DNA from: Bacteroidota bacterium
GTDB lineage: Bacteria > Bacteroidota > Bacteroidia > Chitinophagales > Chitinophagaceae
Assembly (NCBI GenBank): GCA_023386045.1
Contig: JAEWKK010000034.1
Location: 21,475-85,474 of the forward strand
Length of the DNA stretch: 64,000 bases
Direction: 5' to 3'
The translations under genes and the position numbers were made by a program. The notes under the pieces were generated by a model that was not told the origin of the DNA, did not search any database, and was given only the letters and a program-made list of their open reading frames with translations. Positions 62,979 to 64,000 of the stretch are shown here, piece by piece (within the stretch, counting starts at the first letter, position 1; each line of letters starts with the position of its first letter).

Positions 62979-63962
62979 ATGCAAAATCTCCAGCACATCA
63001 TCGGGGCGGACCTCTCCAAGAAAACCATCGATCTGTTCTGCCAGTCGCATTTTCAGATTGAAAACAACCTGCGTGGTTTTAAGCAAATGCTGAAGTGGCT
63101 CAAAGAACAGAAAATCAATGCGTTTGAAGTAATGATCGTGATGGAACACACTGGTTTATACAGCTATTGTTTTGAAGACTTCCTCCATAAGCATCAAATT
63201 GCGTTTAGCAAGGTCAATGCATTGGTGGTGAAACGTTCTCTTGGCCTGGTTCGAGGAAAGTCTGACAAGGTAGACGCCAGGCGACTTGCGGATTATGGTT
63301 TTGAAAAGCGAACAAAGCTGACTATTGAAACCCAGGTCAGCAAAGAACTTCAACGGCTGCAATTACTGCACTCAACCAGGGAAAGACTGGTGAGACAAAA
63401 AGCAGCACTTTTGAACTCTTTGAAAGAATACCAAAACATTGGGCTTACTAAGGTAGATTCGATTGTAAGAACTCAAACAACACTGATCCGGCAGTTCGAA
63501 ACAGAAATTAGAAAATTGCAAGTCGAGATGGATGCTATCATAGAGAAAAGTCCATCCATCAGACAAAACCAAAGTCTGCTCCAAAGCATTATCGGGGTTG
63601 GCAAAGTGTTATCGATTGCTACAATTATCAAGACCAGGAATTTTACCAGATTCCTCAATGCAAGGAAATTTGCCTGCTATTGCGGAACCGCACCATTTGA
63701 ACATACATCGGGGACCAGTATTAGAGGCAAAACCAGGGTTAGTCACCTGGCTGACAAAACCATGAAAACGCTTCTTGATCTATCTGCAAAATCTGCTATC
63801 CAATATGATAAAGAACTTCGGGAATATTACTTAAGACGTACTGCTAGTGGTAAGTCCAAAATGAGCACTATTAACATCGTCCGAAATAAGATCTTATACA
63901 GAATGTTTGCCGTCATAAACCGTCAAACACCCTTTATTGTAAACTATCTTCCAGCAGCGTAA
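62979..63962 (+). CDS. IS110-family transposase
   Basis: A 327-residue recombinase of the IS110 family. N-terminal DEDD nuclease-like domain: IIGADLSKKTIDLF (D11), VMEHTGLY (E56) and GKSDKVDARRLADYG (D96, D99). C-terminal Tnp domain: LQSIIGVGKVLSIATIIK, FACYCGTAPFEHTSGTSIRGK with the conserved Ser, and RNKILYRMFAVINRQTPF. Length matches intact family members, so it is likely functional. The ATG at 62979 lies just after the second hairpin of the candidate bridge RNA. A T-run follows the stop. Confidence 0.95.
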   Translation: MQNLQHIIGADLSKKTIDLFCQSHFQIENNLRGFKQMLKWLKEQKINAFEVMIVMEHTGLYSYCFEDFLHKHQIAFSKVNALVVKRSLGLVRGKSDKVDARRLADYGFEKRTKLTIETQVSKELQRLQLLHSTRERLVRQKAALLNSLKEYQNIGLTKVDSIVRTQTTLIRQFETEIRKLQVEMDAIIEKSPSIRQNQSLLQSIIGVGKVLSIATIIKTRNFTRFLNARKFACYCGTAPFEHTSGTSIRGKTRVSHLADKTMKTLLDLSAKSAIQYDKELREYYLRRTASGKSKMSTINIVRNKILYRMFAVINRQTPFIVNYLPAA

Positions 63963-64000
63963 AAACTTTTTTTTGACGGTCTGGCAGTCTTAGAATACAC

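Larger units (their letters stand above)
62800..64000 (+). mobile_element. IS110-family insertion element, right end open
   Basis: The element includes the candidate bridge RNA and the transposase gene. Left and right ends are not fixed because the family has no long inverted repeats and the window ends 38 bp after the stop codon. The start given is a rough estimate. Confidence 0.6.

Noticed and set aside
62700..64000. Terminal inverted repeats of the IS element
   Set aside because: I compared the flanks by eye and found none; IS110 members commonly lack them, so no ends are claimed.
1..64000. tRNA, rRNA and CRISPR loci
   Set aside because: I saw no cloverleaf with a CCA end, no rRNA-like conserved block, and no regularly spaced repeats in the non-coding stretches.

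Overview
The window looks like a chromosomal segment of a Bacteroidota bacterium, most likely family Chitinophagaceae. The signs are two proteins with C-terminal type IX secretion (T9SS) sorting domains, many short lipoproteins with an S/A-C lipobox, type III glutamine synthetase, FKBP and OmpP1-type outer-membrane proteins, promoters of the TTTG-N19-TAnnTTTG type, almost no Shine-Dalgarno sequences, and compact genes separated by short GC-rich hairpins. I saw no rRNA, tRNA, CRISPR array or prophage. A single IS110-family element lies at the right edge.

Layout. 1-18 kb is mostly housekeeping: a partial AraC regulator and a VOC protein, purL, glutamine synthetase III, an ABC-F ATPase, a divergent pair that makes and breaks phosphatidate (lipid kinase and App1 phosphatase), a lytic transglycosylase, accC, accB and efp. 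18-33 kb holds surface and secretion genes: a large outer-membrane barrel with an N-terminal region that resembles a protein kinase, malate dehydrogenase, an S8 protease with a T9SS tail, two lipoprotein metalloproteases of the HExxHxxGxxH type, an exonuclease/GIY-YIG fusion, an MFS transporter, an FKBP isomerase and a second T9SS protein. 33-43 kb is again core metabolism: cmk, clpC, a STAS protein, an FN3K-like kinase, rnz, an esterase, dapA, accA and a nitroreductase.

43-55 kb is the most distinctive region. All genes are on the minus strand and most act in the envelope or in respiration: an NrfD-like quinone membrane subunit, a TAT-exported multi-cluster ferredoxin, a small TAT protein, a membrane-anchored periplasmic protein, an RND/MMPL exporter, a U32-like cysteine-rich protein, a monohaem cytochrome c, a lipoprotein with a CX3CH motif, a DUF5777 barrel and a YceI lipoprotein. 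Three transcription units here carry the same CRP/FNR-like palindrome (ATGAY-N4-GTCAK) 69-84 bp before their first start codon. I infer one regulon, probably responding to oxygen or nitric oxide. A structured leader precedes the outer-membrane gene at the end of this block.

55-64 kb contains proS, a Tyr/Ser-rich lipoprotein, an OmpP1/FadL-type porin, a serine hydrolase broken by a one-base frameshift, a GNAT acetyltransferase, a histidine phosphatase, an unknown protein and the IS110 transposase. The 176 bases before the transposase fold on paper into two consecutive stem-loops with large internal loops. This is the architecture expected of an IS110 bridge RNA, and one loop strand shares an 8-base word with the DNA downstream of the transposase gene. 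This is the strongest candidate for an unusual system in the window.
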